From Actinopolymorpha singaporensis (lineage in GTDB: Bacteria > Actinomycetota > Actinomycetes > Propionibacteriales > Actinopolymorphaceae), in NCBI RefSeq assembly GCF_900104745.1, contig NZ_LT629732.1, forward strand, positions 496,001-560,000: a stretch of 64,000 bases of DNA, in the 5' to 3' direction. The position numbers were made by a program, and so were the translations under genes. How positions within the stretch are numbered: the first letter of the stretch is position 1; each line of letters starts with the position of its first letter. Shown piece by piece: positions 26,341-35,137 of this stretch. The notes beneath the pieces were generated by a model. The model had not been told where the DNA came from. It saw only the letters and a list, made by a program, of their open reading frames with translations, and did not search any database.

Positions 26341-27096
26341 TCAGCGGCCCTGGTTCTTGACCGCCTCGATCGCGGCGGCGGCCGCGGCCGGGTCGAGGTA
26401 CTCCCCGCCCACCTTGGTCGGTCGCATCTGCTCGTCGAGTTCGTACAGCAACGGGACGCCGGTGGGGATGTTCAGCCCGACGACCGCCTCGTCGCTCATC
26501 CCGTCCAGGTGCTTGACCAGGGCCCGGATGGAGTTGCCGTGCGCGGCCACCAGGACCGTCGACCCGCGCCGCAGGTCGGGGATGATCGCGTCGTACCAGT
26601 ACGGCAGCATCCGCTCGACCACGTCGGCCAGACATTCGGTGCGGGGCAGGAGCTCCGGCGGAAGGTCGGCATAGCGGGCATCGCCTGCCTGGGAGAACTC
26701 CGAGGCGTCCTCGATCGGCGGGGGCGGCGTGTTGTACGACCGCCGCCAGATCATGAACTGCTCCTCGCCGAACTGCTCCAGCGTCTGCTTCTTGTCCTTG
26801 CCCTGCAGCGCGCCGTAGTGGCGCTCGTTGAGCCGCCAGCTGCGGCGGACCGGCAGCCAGTGGCGGTCACAGGTGTCCAGCGCGATCTCGGCGGTGCGGA
26901 TCGCCCGCCGCAGCACGGAGGTGTGCACGACGTCGGGCAGCAGGGCACGCTCGCGCAGCAGCTCACCGCCGCGGCGTGCCTCCGCCTCGCCGGTCGCGGA
27001 CAGGTTGACGTCCACCCAGCCGGTGAAGAGGTTCTTGGCGTTCCACTCGCTCTCGCCGTGGCGGAGGAGGACAAGTCGGTACGGAGCTGCGCTCAT
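26341..27096 (-). CDS. gpmA: 2,3-bisphosphoglycerate-dependent phosphoglycerate mutase
   Basis: Glycolytic interconversion of 3- and 2-phosphoglycerate through a phospho-histidine. 251 residues. The catalytic RHGESEWN, the conserved [12 protein letters not shown], the [16 protein letters not shown] loop, and the second His in [17 protein letters not shown] are all present. ATG at 27096; longer frames to 27240 add low-complexity residues. In mycobacteria the homologue (gpm1) lies beside senX3-regX3 and near mshA, an order broadly kept here. Confidence 0.96.
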   Translation of the reverse strand: MSAAPYRLVLLRHGESEWNAKNLFTGWVDVNLSATGEAEARRGGELLRERALLPDVVHTSVLRRAIRTAEIALDTCDRHWLPVRRSWRLNERHYGALQGKDKKQTLEQFGEEQFMIWRRSYNTPPPPIEDASEFSQAGDARYADLPPELLPRTECLADVVERMLPYWYDAIIPDLRRGSTVLVAAHGNSIRALVKHLDGMSDEAVVGLNIPTGVPLLYELDEQMRPTKVGGEYLDPAAAAAAIEAVKNQGR

Positions 27097-27157
27097 GCGC
27101 CCGACTTTACCGACGCTTCCTCGGCGGCCCGCACCCCGGAACGGTTGACTGGCCGTC

Positions 27158-27607
27158 GTGACCGATCGCTCACTCCCCGAAGACCCTGAGGCGCTCCTCC
27201 GGCTCGGCCGCGAACTGCTCGCCGCCCAGCCCTTCAGCACGCTGCTGGAGGCCCGGCTGGACGGCTTCTGGCCAGGCCGGGCGGAGCTCTCCCTCCCGCT
27301 CGGCCCGAGCCTGCTGCAGCAGTACGGCCACGCCCACGGCGGCGTGATCGGCTATCTCGCCGACAACGCGATGACCTTCGCCGGTGGTTCGGTGCTCGGG
27401 CCGGCGGTGGCCACTGTCGGGTTCTCGATCAACTACCTCCGGCCGGCCCAGGGCGAGCGGCTGGTGGCCGAGGCAAGAGTGGTCAACGGCGGCCGGCGGC
27501 TCGCGGTGGTGCGCTGCGACGTGTCGGTCCGCGACCCCGCCGGTCCGCCGACACTGTGCGCGGTCGCCCAGGGGACGATTGCCACGGTCGACCGGCCCGG
27601 CTCCTGA
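27158..27607 (+). CDS. PaaI-type hotdog thioesterase
   Basis: Predicted acyl-CoA thioesterase with a single hotdog domain, 149 residues. The motif [20 protein letters not shown] contains the HGG turn and the helix that carries the catalytic acid in PaaI-like enzymes. The sheet section [22 protein letters not shown] follows. GTG start at 27158, divergent from gpmA. Substrate is not determined by sequence; members range from phenylacetyl-CoA to general housekeeping clearance. Confidence 0.85.
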   Translation: MTDRSLPEDPEALLRLGRELLAAQPFSTLLEARLDGFWPGRAELSLPLGPSLLQQYGHAHGGVIGYLADNAMTFAGGSVLGPAVATVGFSINYLRPAQGERLVAEARVVNGGRRLAVVRCDVSVRDPAGPPTLCAVAQGTIATVDRPGS

Positions 27608-27624
27608 GGCCGGCGTGGCCGGGC

Positions 27625-28116
27625 CTACTCCTCGCCGGGGAGCAGATGGCGGAACGCCGCCAGGTTGGCCGTCGACTCACCCCGCGACGTACGCCACTCC
27701 CACTCGCGGCGGATCGCGCCCGCGAAGCCGAGTTCGAGCAACTGGTTGAACGAGGAGTCGGCGGCGTCCAGCACCGTGCCGAGGATCCGGTCGATCTCCG
27801 CGGACGTGACCGCCGTCAACGCCACCTTGCCGGTGAGGTGGATGTCGCCCAGATGGTCCACCGCGAACGCCACGCCGTACAACCGCAGGTTGCGTTCGAG
27901 CAGGTAGCGGTAGACGCCCTCGTGGTTCTCGTCCGGCCGGCGGGCGACGAACGCGTGCACCGTCACCGCCTGCTCGCCCACGTCCAGCACGCACGTGGTG
28001 CGCAGCTTGCGTTCACCGGGCAGCTGCACCACGAACGAGCCGGGACGCGGCTCCTCGGCCTCGACGCCCAGGTCGGCGAGGGTGGCCCGGATCACGGCGG
28101 CGGCATCATCGCTCAC
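27625..28116 (-). CDS. YbjN-domain protein (type III secretion chaperone-like fold)
   Basis: Conserved actinobacterial protein of 163 residues in the YbjN family, whose fold resembles secretion chaperones but whose role is unknown. Visible core: GSFVVQLPGERKLRTTCVLD, VTVHAFVARRPDENHEGVYR, YLLERNLRLYGVAFAVDHLG. GTG start at 28116. It follows mshA by 62 bases on the same strand; the same pairing (Rv0486-Rv0487) exists in M. tuberculosis, which suggests a functional or historical link to mycothiol synthesis. Confidence 0.88.
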   Translation of the reverse strand: MSDDAAAVIRATLADLGVEAEEPRPGSFVVQLPGERKLRTTCVLDVGEQAVTVHAFVARRPDENHEGVYRYLLERNLRLYGVAFAVDHLGDIHLTGKVALTAVTSAEIDRILGTVLDAADSSFNQLLELGFAGAIRREWEWRTSRGESTANLAAFRHLLPGEE

Positions 28117-28178
28117 TCGCCCACCGTAACCGTGCCGTGGTGGACTGGGGGGACCCGTTCGGCGTCGGGCCTGCCTGC

Positions 28179-29525
28179 TCAGCGGAGCATGGTGACCGAG
28201 CGTTCCGGCGGGGCGAGTGCCGCGGAGTAGACGTCCAGCATGCGCGCCGCCGTGACCGCCCAGCCGAACCCCTGCGCGTGGCGTAGGCCGCCCTCTCCCA
28301 GCCGGGCGAGCCGGTCGGAGGCGTCGAGCAGTTCGCCCAGCACCTTGGCCCACCTGCGCGGGTCGTGACCGTCGACCAGCACCCCGGAAACGTCGTCGGC
28401 CACCGCGGTCAGCAGGCCACCGGTGGCGGCCGCCACCACGGGCGTGCCGCAGGCCTGCGCCTCCAGGGCCACCAGCCCGAACGACTCGTTGTACGACGGA
28501 ACGGCCACCAGGGTCGCCGCGCGGTACCACCGGGCCAGCTCCGCCTGCCGGACCGGAGGCACGAACCGCACCACGTCGCCCAGCCCCAGGTCGCGGGCCA
28601 GCCGGGCGAGCTTGCCCGGTGCGGCCGTGCCCGATCCGCTCGGACCGCCCACGATCGCGACCACGAGACGTCGCCGCAGGCCGGGCCGCACGCGCACCAG
28701 CTCGGCGGCCGCGCGTACCAGCACGTCCGGCGCCTTCAGCGGCTGGATCCGGCCCGCGAACATCAGCACCACGGCGTCGTCGGGCAGGCCGAGCTCACGC
28801 CGGGCGGACCGGGTGTCGCCGGGTGCGAAGACCTCCAGGTCGACGCCAGGGTTGACAGTGACCACGCCCGCCGGATCCGCGTCGTACAGCTCGACGAGCT
28901 GGCGGGCCTCCTCGTCGGTGTTGGCGACCAGCCAGTCCGCGGCCTCCACCACCTGCTCCTCGCCGATCACCCGGGCCCGCGGCTCGGGCCGGTCTCCCTT
29001 GGCGAGCTGGGCGTTCTTGACCTTCGCCATGGTGTGCATGGAGTGCACCAGCGGGACGCCCCAGCGTTCCTTCGCCAGGGCGCCGACCTGCCCGGACAGC
29101 CAGTAGTGGGAGTGGATCAGGTCGTACCACCCGACGTCGTGGGCCGCCTCCGCGCGCAGTACACCGCGGGCGAAGGCGCACAGCTGAGCCGGCAGCTCGT
29201 CCTTGGCCAGGCCGGCGAACGGACCGGCCACCACGTGCCGGACCCGGACACCGGGCTCGGCCTCGACGATCGGCGGCTGGTCGCTGCTGGTCGCCCGGGT
29301 GAAGATCTCCACCTCGATGCCCAGCGCCGCCATCCGGCGGGCGAGCTCGACGACGTAGACGTTCATGCCGCCGGCGTCACCGGTGCCCGGCTGGTCCAGC
29401 GGCGAGGTGTGCACGCTCAACATCGCCACCCGCCTGGGCACGATTCCGTGGCGCACCCCGACGCACCTCCTCCGCCGACGACCCGGCTCCCGATCACGGC
29501 CGACGGCAGGGCCGGCCTGATCCAT
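28179..29525 (-). CDS. mshA: D-inositol-3-phosphate glycosyltransferase, mycothiol pathway
   Basis: First step of mycothiol synthesis: joins UDP-GlcNAc to inositol-3-phosphate. 448 residues of a GT-B, family 4 glycosyltransferase. The N-terminal domain has [20 protein letters not shown] and the HSHYWLSG segment. The C-terminal domain has [14 protein letters not shown] and the donor motif [21 protein letters not shown] at 29525 with GGAGG 5 bases away. A GGGAAT-N19-GTT element immediately upstream suggests SigR-type control, as in Streptomyces. Its presence implies that the organism makes mycothiol. Confidence 0.95.
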   Translation of the reverse strand: MDQAGPAVGRDREPGRRRRRCVGVRHGIVPRRVAMLSVHTSPLDQPGTGDAGGMNVYVVELARRMAALGIEVEIFTRATSSDQPPIVEAEPGVRVRHVVAGPFAGLAKDELPAQLCAFARGVLRAEAAHDVGWYDLIHSHYWLSGQVGALAKERWGVPLVHSMHTMAKVKNAQLAKGDRPEPRARVIGEEQVVEAADWLVANTDEEARQLVELYDADPAGVVTVNPGVDLEVFAPGDTRSARRELGLPDDAVVLMFAGRIQPLKAPDVLVRAAAELVRVRPGLRRRLVVAIVGGPSGSGTAAPGKLARLARDLGLGDVVRFVPPVRQAELARWYRAATLVAVPSYNESFGLVALEAQACGTPVVAAATGGLLTAVADDVSGVLVDGHDPRRWAKVLGELLDASDRLARLGEGGLRHAQGFGWAVTAARMLDVYSAALAPPERSVTMLR

Positions 29526-29528
29526 TGC

Positions 29529-29556
29529 AACCTCCGGGCGTCGGTGGGTCATTCCC
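29529..29556 (-). promoter_or_regulatory. Candidate SigR-type promoter of mshA
   Basis: On the minus strand GGGAAT (29556-29551) is followed after 19 bases by GTT (29531-29529), matching the GGAAT-N18/19-GTT form of thiol-stress SigR promoters. It overlaps the end of the macro-domain gene. The predicted transcription start would fall at or next to the mshA ATG, giving a nearly leaderless message. Confidence 0.55.
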
Positions 29557-30094
29557 CGGTGTCCGAACCGGTCGCCTGCTCACTCCCCGAGGCGGCGCCC
29601 AGAGCCTGGGAGAACGCGCCGAACACCGCGGACGTGAACAGCACGAACCTTGCCTCGACCACCCGTGTGGGGGTGTCACGGACGGCCTGGAGCGCGGTCC
29701 GCGCCGCGTCCTCGAGCGGCCAGCCGAAGATACCCGCCGAGATCGCCGGAAACGCGATCGTCGCGGCGCCGAGATCGTCCCCCACGCCGAGCGCGTTGCG
29801 GTAGCAGGCCGCCAGCAGGCCGCGGTCGCGCTGGCCGGCGTTCCAGTTGGGGCCGACGACGTGCACCACCCAGCGAGCGGGCAGGTTGCCGGCCGACGTC
29901 GCACCCGCCGCGCCCACAGCGAGGCCGTCGGGGAACAGCCGCACACAGTCGGCCAGGATGGCCGGCCCGCCGGCCCGGTGGATCGCCCCGTCGACCCCGC
30001 CACCACCGCGCATGGCGGAGTTGGCGGCGTTGACCACCACATCGACCGGCTGGGTGGTGATGTCACCTTCGAGGAGTACGACACGGGGACTCAC
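29549..30094 (-). CDS. Macro-domain protein (ADP-ribose hydrolase/deacetylase type)
   Basis: Binds or hydrolyses ADP-ribose derivatives such as O-acetyl-ADP-ribose or ADP-ribosylated protein. 181 residues, all macro domain. Hallmarks are [19 protein letters not shown], the [14 protein letters not shown] loop, and [20 protein letters not shown] at 30094 overlaps the stop of the preceding membrane gene by 4 bases. The mshA promoter lies over its 3' end. Precise substrate unknown. Confidence 0.92.
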   Translation of the reverse strand: MSPRVVLLEGDITTQPVDVVVNAANSAMRGGGGVDGAIHRAGGPAILADCVRLFPDGLAVGAAGATSAGNLPARWVVHVVGPNWNAGQRDRGLLAACYRNALGVGDDLGAATIAFPAISAGIFGWPLEDAARTALQAVRDTPTRVVEARFVLFTSAVFGAFSQALGAASGSEQATGSDTGE

Positions 30095-30555
30095 GGGCGC
30101 CTCACAGCACTCAGTCCGACGCCGTTCAGGAGCGACAGGATGGCGATGCCGACCACCAGGTTGATGGCGGCGGTGATCAGTTGGCTGTTGCGGCTCGCGG
30201 CCGCCAGGAACGGCGTGACCACCGCTACCACGGTGGTGAGGGCCACGATCCAGGAGAAGAACAGCAGCGGGCGTGGAGTGGCCACCAGGAGCACGTGCAG
30301 CAACCCGGTGGCGGCGATCGCGGCCAGGGCCGCCAGCAGGGCGTACGCGAGGGTCACCATGTCGCCCAGGTGCGTGGCTCCCAGGGGTGGTACGACCGGA
30401 ATGGTGACGAACGCCTGGATCACGAAGGCGGCGACGATCACTATCAACGCCGCGACCAGCGCCGTGGCCAGGCCACCAGCCCACAGCCTCCCCGCGTCCA
30501 CCTCCGGGAGGTGGCGCTCCTCCGTGGGCACCGGAGGCCTCGGATGCTCGGTCAT
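30091..30555 (-). CDS. Four-helix integral membrane protein (DUF6069-like)
   Basis: 154-residue membrane protein of unknown role. Four hydrophobic segments are visible: LWAGGLATALVAALIVIVAA, VTLAYALLAALAAIAATGLL, LLFFSWIVALTTVVAVVTPF and ITAAINLVVGIAILSLL. The general pattern matches small actinobacterial DUF6069 proteins. ATG at 30555. It is coupled to the macro-domain gene by a 4-base overlap. Confidence 0.75.
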   Translation of the reverse strand: MTEHPRPPVPTEERHLPEVDAGRLWAGGLATALVAALIVIVAAFVIQAFVTIPVVPPLGATHLGDMVTLAYALLAALAAIAATGLLHVLLVATPRPLLFFSWIVALTTVVAVVTPFLAAASRNSQLITAAINLVVGIAILSLLNGVGLSAVRRP

Positions 30556-30625
30556 GGCGTTCCCCCGTGGCCCATTATTGCCCGGCCGCGGGGGAGCGCA
30601 TGGTTCGGTGATCACCACGGCTCGA

Positions 30626-31384
30626 TCAGCCGGCCTGCTCGGGGCGCAGTCGCACCCGGACCCGGCGAAAGCCGCGGCCCTTGTTCTCCACCTTCGCGAT
30701 CTCGATCTCGCCGATGCTCCGCGTCGACGCCACGTGGGTGCCGGCGTCGGCCTGGACGTCCAGCCCGGTGATGTCCACCAGCCGGACCACCTCCACGTCG
30801 GCAGGAACGAGGTTGGTGGCGGTGCGGATGATGTCGGGCAGTGCGAACGCCTCCGCCCGCGGCAGCACGCGTACCTCGATCGCCCGGTCGGCCGCGACCT
30901 CGGCGTTGGCCGCCTCGGTGATCCGGTCGCGGAACCCCTCGGGCAGGGTGTCGAGGTTGAAGTCCAGCCGACCCTCCAGTGGGTGCATGTTCGACCCGGT
31001 GATCAGGGCGCCGAAGTCGCGGAAGACCACGCCGCCGAGCAGGTGGAGAGCGGAGTGGGTGCGCATCAGCGCGGTGCGGCGTACGTCTTCCAGCGCACCG
31101 CGCACGGACGTGCCGACCGGCGGGATCGGGTCGTCCTCGTGTGGCAGCAGGGCGAGGTCGTCGCCCTTGCGTACGCCGACGATCCGGGTGCGCACGCCGC
31201 CCCACAACAGCACGCCCTCGTCGGGTGGCTGCCCGCCGCCACCGGGATAGAACGCCGACCGGTCGAGCACGATGCCGTCCTCGGCACTGGCATCGAGAAC
31301 GGTGGCGTCCCACTCCCGGACACTCTGGTCGGTGAGCTCGAGCCGGTGTGTGCGCCCGTGGCGGTCGAAGTCGGCGGTGGCCAT
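30626..31384 (-). CDS. AlaX-type alanyl-tRNA editing protein
   Basis: Stand-alone hydrolase that clears Ser- or Gly-mischarged tRNA-Ala, homologous to the editing domain of AlaRS. 252 residues. Metal-site His pair in MRTHSALHLLGGV and a third His in DAGTHVASTRSIGEI. The Cys of the usual CGGTHV motif is absent, with Asp-Ala in its place, as in a subset of AlaX proteins. The N-terminal beta-barrel with FYPGGGGQPPDEG is intact. It is followed by a hydrolase gene 9 bases away on the same strand order. Confidence 0.9.
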   Translation of the reverse strand: MATADFDRHGRTHRLELTDQSVREWDATVLDASAEDGIVLDRSAFYPGGGGQPPDEGVLLWGGVRTRIVGVRKGDDLALLPHEDDPIPPVGTSVRGALEDVRRTALMRTHSALHLLGGVVFRDFGALITGSNMHPLEGRLDFNLDTLPEGFRDRITEAANAEVAADRAIEVRVLPRAEAFALPDIIRTATNLVPADVEVVRLVDITGLDVQADAGTHVASTRSIGEIEIAKVENKGRGFRRVRVRLRPEQAG

Positions 31385-31393
31385 GGGCGCACG

Positions 31394-32218
31394 CTACGCG
31401 AGCCCACCGACAACGCCGACGCCGTCGCGGCCGCCGCGGCCGTCGGCACCGCCGGCGCCGTTGAGGAACGCGCTGATCCGCGCGCGGACAGCCGCCCGGT
31501 GCTCCCAGAGCAGCCCGCCGGGCGGGAACACCTCGAGTTCGGCGTTCGGTAGTGCCGCCGCCGTCTCCCGCGCGACGCCGGCGGGATGGGCGTCGTCGCC
31601 TTCCTGGCCGACCACGAGGACCGGAGCCGTGCACCGGGCGAGGACGCCGCGGTCGGCGACCGGCTGCTGGTCGGCGAACGCCCGGAGCACCCGCGCGAAC
31701 GCCGGGCCCGCCAACGCCCGCGCGCGGTCCCTGGCCCACGTCACGACCTCCGGGCGGTCGCGGACCGACGCGGGCTGGAGATCCCGCAGGGCCGCGGCCA
31801 CGGCGTCGACGTCGCCACGGTCGGCCCCATCGATCCTGTCTGCCGCGGCCCGCATCCGGGTGGCCACCCACGCGGGGCGAGGGTGGTCCAGGGCGGCCGG
31901 CAGCAGCAGGACGGCGCGTTCGAAACGGTCCGGCGTCGCGGCCAGCACGTGCAGGATCGCGCCCGCGCCGAGGGACACGCCGACCGCACGGGATGCCCCG
32001 GTGTCGTCGGCGATCCTGCGTAGACCGGCGGCCAGGTCGCCGTACGTGAGGCTCTGCGCGCAGTGGAACTCAAGGAACGCCCGGGTGCCCAGAACCCCGC
32101 TGCCGAACGGCCGCGTCTGCTCGACCGAACCGCCGAGCCCGGGCGCGAAGACGGTGGTGGGACGGCCGTTGCCGGTCAGGAAGTACCGGGGGCGAGGCTC
32201 GTCGTTCGAGGCGGTCAC
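31394..32218 (-). CDS. Alpha/beta-hydrolase
   Basis: 274-residue hydrolase fold of unknown substrate. The nucleophile elbow is VGVSLGAGAIL with the catalytic Ser; the acid Asp may lie in VVGQEGDDAHPAG and the His in GLLWEHRAAVRARISAFL. An oxyanion-hole region TVFAPGLGGSVEQTRPFG is present. GTG at 32218 overlaps the DUF2516 stop by 4 bases. The C-terminus ends in a Gly-rich tail. Annotated only to superfamily level. Confidence 0.85.
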   Translation of the reverse strand: MTASNDEPRPRYFLTGNGRPTTVFAPGLGGSVEQTRPFGSGVLGTRAFLEFHCAQSLTYGDLAAGLRRIADDTGASRAVGVSLGAGAILHVLAATPDRFERAVLLLPAALDHPRPAWVATRMRAAADRIDGADRGDVDAVAAALRDLQPASVRDRPEVVTWARDRARALAGPAFARVLRAFADQQPVADRGVLARCTAPVLVVGQEGDDAHPAGVARETAAALPNAELEVFPPGGLLWEHRAAVRARISAFLNGAGGADGRGGRDGVGVVGGLA

Positions 32219-32553
32219 CAGCCGCCGGAGGGCCCGCCGCCCCGGCCACCCCTGCCGCCGCGGCTGCCGCCGACCTCGCGGACGGCCGGCCGGACGCCGA
32301 CGAGGTAAACAGCGGCCGCGATCGTGCCGGCGATGTTCAGCAGGCTGATCGGCGACCCGAACTGCGGGATCAGGTGGATCAGCAGGGCGAGCCCGGTGAG
32401 GATCAGCCACAGCGGCTTGGTCTGCTTGTCGACGGCCGGGAACGCCTCCGCCGGCCGCATCACGGCGTCACCCAGGGCGAACGCCTTCATGACCAACAGG
32501 ATGAGCCAGAGCGCGATCGTGAGGTAGTCGACGATCGTGATGGGTGAGAACAC
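32215..32553 (-). CDS. DUF2516 membrane protein
   Basis: 112-residue protein with about three membrane helices (TIALWLILLVMKAFALGDAV, PLWLILTGLALLIHLI, SLLNIAGTIAAAVYLVGVRPAV) and a Gly/Arg-rich tail. It matches the actinobacterial DUF2516 family, found next to hbhA (as Rv0476 in M. tuberculosis). GTG start. The function is not known. Coupled to the downstream hydrolase by a 4-base overlap. Confidence 0.85.
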   Translation of the reverse strand: MFSPITIVDYLTIALWLILLVMKAFALGDAVMRPAEAFPAVDKQTKPLWLILTGLALLIHLIPQFGSPISLLNIAGTIAAAVYLVGVRPAVREVGGSRGGRGGRGGGPSGGW

Positions 32554-32730
32554 ACCCCGAGGGTAGCTGCCGGACGCACCCGGTGGCGGCAGCCCGACCG
32601 GAGCGTCTCGGCCTGCCGAGCGCTACCGCACCGTGAAGCGGGGCCGTGAGCGGGACGAAAGACGTCGAACGCCCGAAGGCCGCGAAGTGGGGCACGACCA
32701 CGCGAAGGTGGTGCGTGGGCACGCTGAGCA

Positions 32731-32764
32731 CGTGGGTGGTGTCCGCCCCGAGACACCACCCACG
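32731..32764 (-). terminator. Terminator after hbhA-like gene
   Basis: A perfect 13-bp stem (CGTGGGTGGTGTC and complement, 8-base loop) lies 37 bases past the hbhA-like stop and upstream of the DUF2516 gene. It separates the XRE-hbhA unit from the DUF2516-hydrolase unit. Confidence 0.75.
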
Positions 32765-32800
32765 CCCACCCGCCGGACGGGAGGCTCAGCCGTTACCGAC

Positions 32801-33553
32801 TCAGCTGCTCGTGCTGCTGTTGGTCGTGGGGGTCGACGACGTGCTGGTGGTGGTCGTCCCCGCCGAGGTGTTGCTGTTCGCGGGCCGCGCCGCGCCGGCC
32901 GGCGCCGACTTCGACGCGCTGGCCGTGGACCTGCGGGTGTTGGCCGAGCTCGAGGAGTCGGCGCGGCCGCCCTTGCTCGCCGCCCGCTTCCGGGTCGTCG
33001 ACTTGCTCGCCGAACGCGTCGACTTCGAAGCGGACTTGGTGGTCGAACGGCCCCCCGTCTTGCTCGCCGACTTCTTCGCCGTCGACTTGGTGCCGGTGGC
33101 CTTGCCGGCCGAGCGGCCGGCCTTCTTGGCGGCGGTGCTCCGGCCGCCACGCGCACCGGCGGCGGCGCGCTGGATCGTCCGGCCGTTCTGCCCGCGCAGA
33201 TGGCTCATGACGCCCTCACCGCGTTCGATCAGGTCTTCGTAGGCGTCACCGGCCGACATCCACATGGCCTGCATGGCCGACTGCGCGCGGCCGGAGATTC
33301 CCTTGGCCTGCTCGCGGATGTCACTGGTGGCGCTGCGGATCACCACGCCGAGGGTGTCGGCGCCCTCTTCGAGCCGCACCTGCATGCGGTCGGACACCTC
33401 GGCCGGGTCGGTGGTCTCCAGGGAGGAGATCTTGCTGGAGGCCATCCTGGAGATCTCCCGGATCTTCTCCACCGCCAGGTCGCCGGCACCGGCCAGGACG
33501 TAGAGCGGGGTGATGGTCTCGCTGATGTTCTTGTTGCGAGTGGTGCGGGGCAT
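32801..33553 (-). CDS. Heparin-binding haemagglutinin-like protein
   Basis: 250-residue two-part protein. Residues 1-130 are alpha-helical with KIREISRMASSKISSLE and EQAKGISGRAQSAMQA, like the HbhA coiled coil. From about residue 130 the tail is Ala/Ser/Lys/Arg-rich (AAKKAGRSAGKATG, KSTAKKSASKTG), then Ser/Thr-rich and less basic at the very end. In mycobacteria HbhA is a surface adhesin; histone-like and membrane-binding roles are also suggested for homologues. ATG at 33553. The XRE regulator ends 2 bases upstream, so they form one unit. Confidence 0.8.
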   Translation of the reverse strand: MPRTTRNKNISETITPLYVLAGAGDLAVEKIREISRMASSKISSLETTDPAEVSDRMQVRLEEGADTLGVVIRSATSDIREQAKGISGRAQSAMQAMWMSAGDAYEDLIERGEGVMSHLRGQNGRTIQRAAAGARGGRSTAAKKAGRSAGKATGTKSTAKKSASKTGGRSTTKSASKSTRSASKSTTRKRAASKGGRADSSSSANTRRSTASASKSAPAGAARPANSNTSAGTTTTSTSSTPTTNSSTSS

Positions 33554-33554
33554 G

Positions 33555-33983
33555 TCAGTCCTCCTGACGGGCGTGACGTACAGCCCGGTTCTGGGTCGTG
33601 CTCTCGCGTTCCGGCTCACTGGTCTCTTCCTCGTCGGCCTCGCGGCGAAACGACGAGTAGATGTCGAGCAGGACCCGCTTCTGGCGTACCGAGAGAATCG
33701 GGTCGGCGTGAATGGCCATCTCGACCGAAATGTCCTGCTCGCCGTCACCGTCGGTGGGGTCGAGCAGTCCGGCCCGGACGTAGAGAACCTCCGCGGAGAC
33801 CCGCAGCGCCTTGGCCAGCTGCTGGAGCACCTCGGCGGAGGGTTTGCGCACGCCGCGCTCGATCTGGCTGAGGTAGGGGTTGGAGACCCCGGCGAGGTCG
33901 GCGAGCTGGCGCAGGGAGAGCTCGGCGTTGCGCCGCTGCTCCCGGAGGTAGTCACCGAGGGGACCGATGGACCGGACCTTCAT
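33555..33983 (-). CDS. XRE-family regulator upstream of hbhA
   Basis: 142-residue protein whose N-terminal 75 residues are a helix-turn-helix domain (LGDYLREQRRNAELSLRQLA, VSNPYLSQIERGVRKPSAEV). The C-terminal part has LSVRQKRVLLDIYSSFRREADEEE, a helical tail. It matches the Rv0474 homologue found beside hbhA in mycobacteria. ATG at 33983; the frame continues to 34136 but those residues are unlike the family. The palindrome at 33996-34011, 13 bases upstream, may be its own operator. Confidence 0.9.
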   Translation of the reverse strand: MKVRSIGPLGDYLREQRRNAELSLRQLADLAGVSNPYLSQIERGVRKPSAEVLQQLAKALRVSAEVLYVRAGLLDPTDGDGEQDISVEMAIHADPILSVRQKRVLLDIYSSFRREADEEETSEPERESTTQNRAVRHARQED

Positions 33984-33995
33984 GACTCCCAGTGT

Positions 33996-34011
33996 GCTTG
34001 CAAAAGCAAGC
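33996..34011. promoter_or_regulatory. Palindrome GCTTGC-AAAA-GCAAGC
   Basis: A perfect 6-bp inverted repeat with a 4-base A loop lies immediately upstream of the XRE regulator. Additional GCAAG/GCAAA copies follow within 30 bases. An autoregulatory operator is the simplest reading; it also lies where a leader hairpin could act. Confidence 0.5.
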
Positions 34012-34092
34012 AAGCGCAAACTCGGAGCAAACAAGAGTCGCAGACTCCGCGATTCCCCGAACGGGTGCCACCCGCAGCGCGCCTCGGACGCC

Positions 34093-35073
34093 TCAGAAAC
34101 CCACGGCGCGGACCTCACCCACCGGAACCCCGCCACCGGTCAGCACGGCGTACGCCTGGGCCTCCACGACCGGGTTGGTGACGCCCAACCGGCGCAGCGC
34201 CGCCGCCATCACCACCGGGCGCGCCCGCTGGCCGCCGTCCTCGATCTTCAGCGCGACCGTCCGCCCGTCAGGCAGCGCGGCCGCGTAACAGGCCTCGGCC
34301 CCACCCTTGGCGAACAGCCCCGGCGTCGCGCCGATCAGCGCCGCCTCGTCCCGGGTACTGCCGCTGGTGTACGCGGGGTGAGCACGGACCGCGGCCACGA
34401 GCCGGGCCTCGGGTGAGCCCTCCGGCGCCCGCACCATCGCCTGGAACGCGCGGGCCAGGCCGGTGAGGCTCAGCGCGAACAGCGGGGCGCCGCAGCCGTC
34501 CACGCCGGTGTGCGCGACCTTCTCCGCCGCCAGGCGTTCCACCGACTCCCGGATCGCCTTCTGCAGCGGATGGCCCGGATCGAGGTACGTCTGCGTCGGC
34601 CACCCAGCCGCGACGCAGGTGGCCAGCATGGCGGCGTGCTTGCCGGAGCAGTTCATGGTCACCCGGGCGGGTCCGCCGCCGGCCCGGACGAGCGCGTCCC
34701 GCGCGGCCTCGTCGGCCGGCCAGTCGGGCGGGCAGCGCAGGTCGTCCTCGGTGAGCCCGGCGGCGGTCAGGATCCGGCGTACGCCCGCGACGTGGAAATC
34801 CTCGCCGGAGTGGCTCGCGGTGGCCAGCGCCAGGAGTTCGCCCTGCAGATCCAGGCCGCTGTGCAGCATGCCGGCCGCCTGCATCGGCTTGTTGGCCGAG
34901 CGCGGATAGATCGGCGACTCCACGTCGCCGATCGCGAGCGCGGTCGAACCGTCCGCGTCCAGCACCACCACCGAGCCACGGTGGCGGCACTCCACGAAGC
35001 CGGAGCGGACGACCTCGGCGACGACCGGAAGGGGGGCGGGCCGCGGGGGCTGAGACGACATCAGGGACGACAC
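34093..35073 (-). CDS. Asparaginase II-family protein
   Basis: 326-residue amidohydrolase-like protein of the PF06089 (asparaginase II) family, serine/threonine-dependent. Conserved parts are RSGFVECRHRGSVVVLDADG, FVECRH and SPIYPRSANKPMQAAGML near the N-terminus, SASHSGEDFH-like (here TASHSGEDFHVA), and NCSGKHAAMLATCVAAGWP. First start is a GTG at 35073; the ATG at 35061 is an alternative. Likely hydrolyses L-asparagine to aspartate and ammonia; biochemical proof in this subfamily is limited. Confidence 0.87.
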   Translation of the reverse strand: MSSLMSSQPPRPAPLPVVAEVVRSGFVECRHRGSVVVLDADGSTALAIGDVESPIYPRSANKPMQAAGMLHSGLDLQGELLALATASHSGEDFHVAGVRRILTAAGLTEDDLRCPPDWPADEAARDALVRAGGGPARVTMNCSGKHAAMLATCVAAGWPTQTYLDPGHPLQKAIRESVERLAAEKVAHTGVDGCGAPLFALSLTGLARAFQAMVRAPEGSPEARLVAAVRAHPAYTSGSTRDEAALIGATPGLFAKGGAEACYAAALPDGRTVALKIEDGGQRARPVVMAAALRRLGVTNPVVEAQAYAVLTGGGVPVGEVRAVGF

Positions 35074-35137
35074 GAGGCCGCACCCTACCCCCGGCCGGTG
35101 AGGGTTGGCCCTACCGCGGCTGCCGCGGCCGCCGCGG

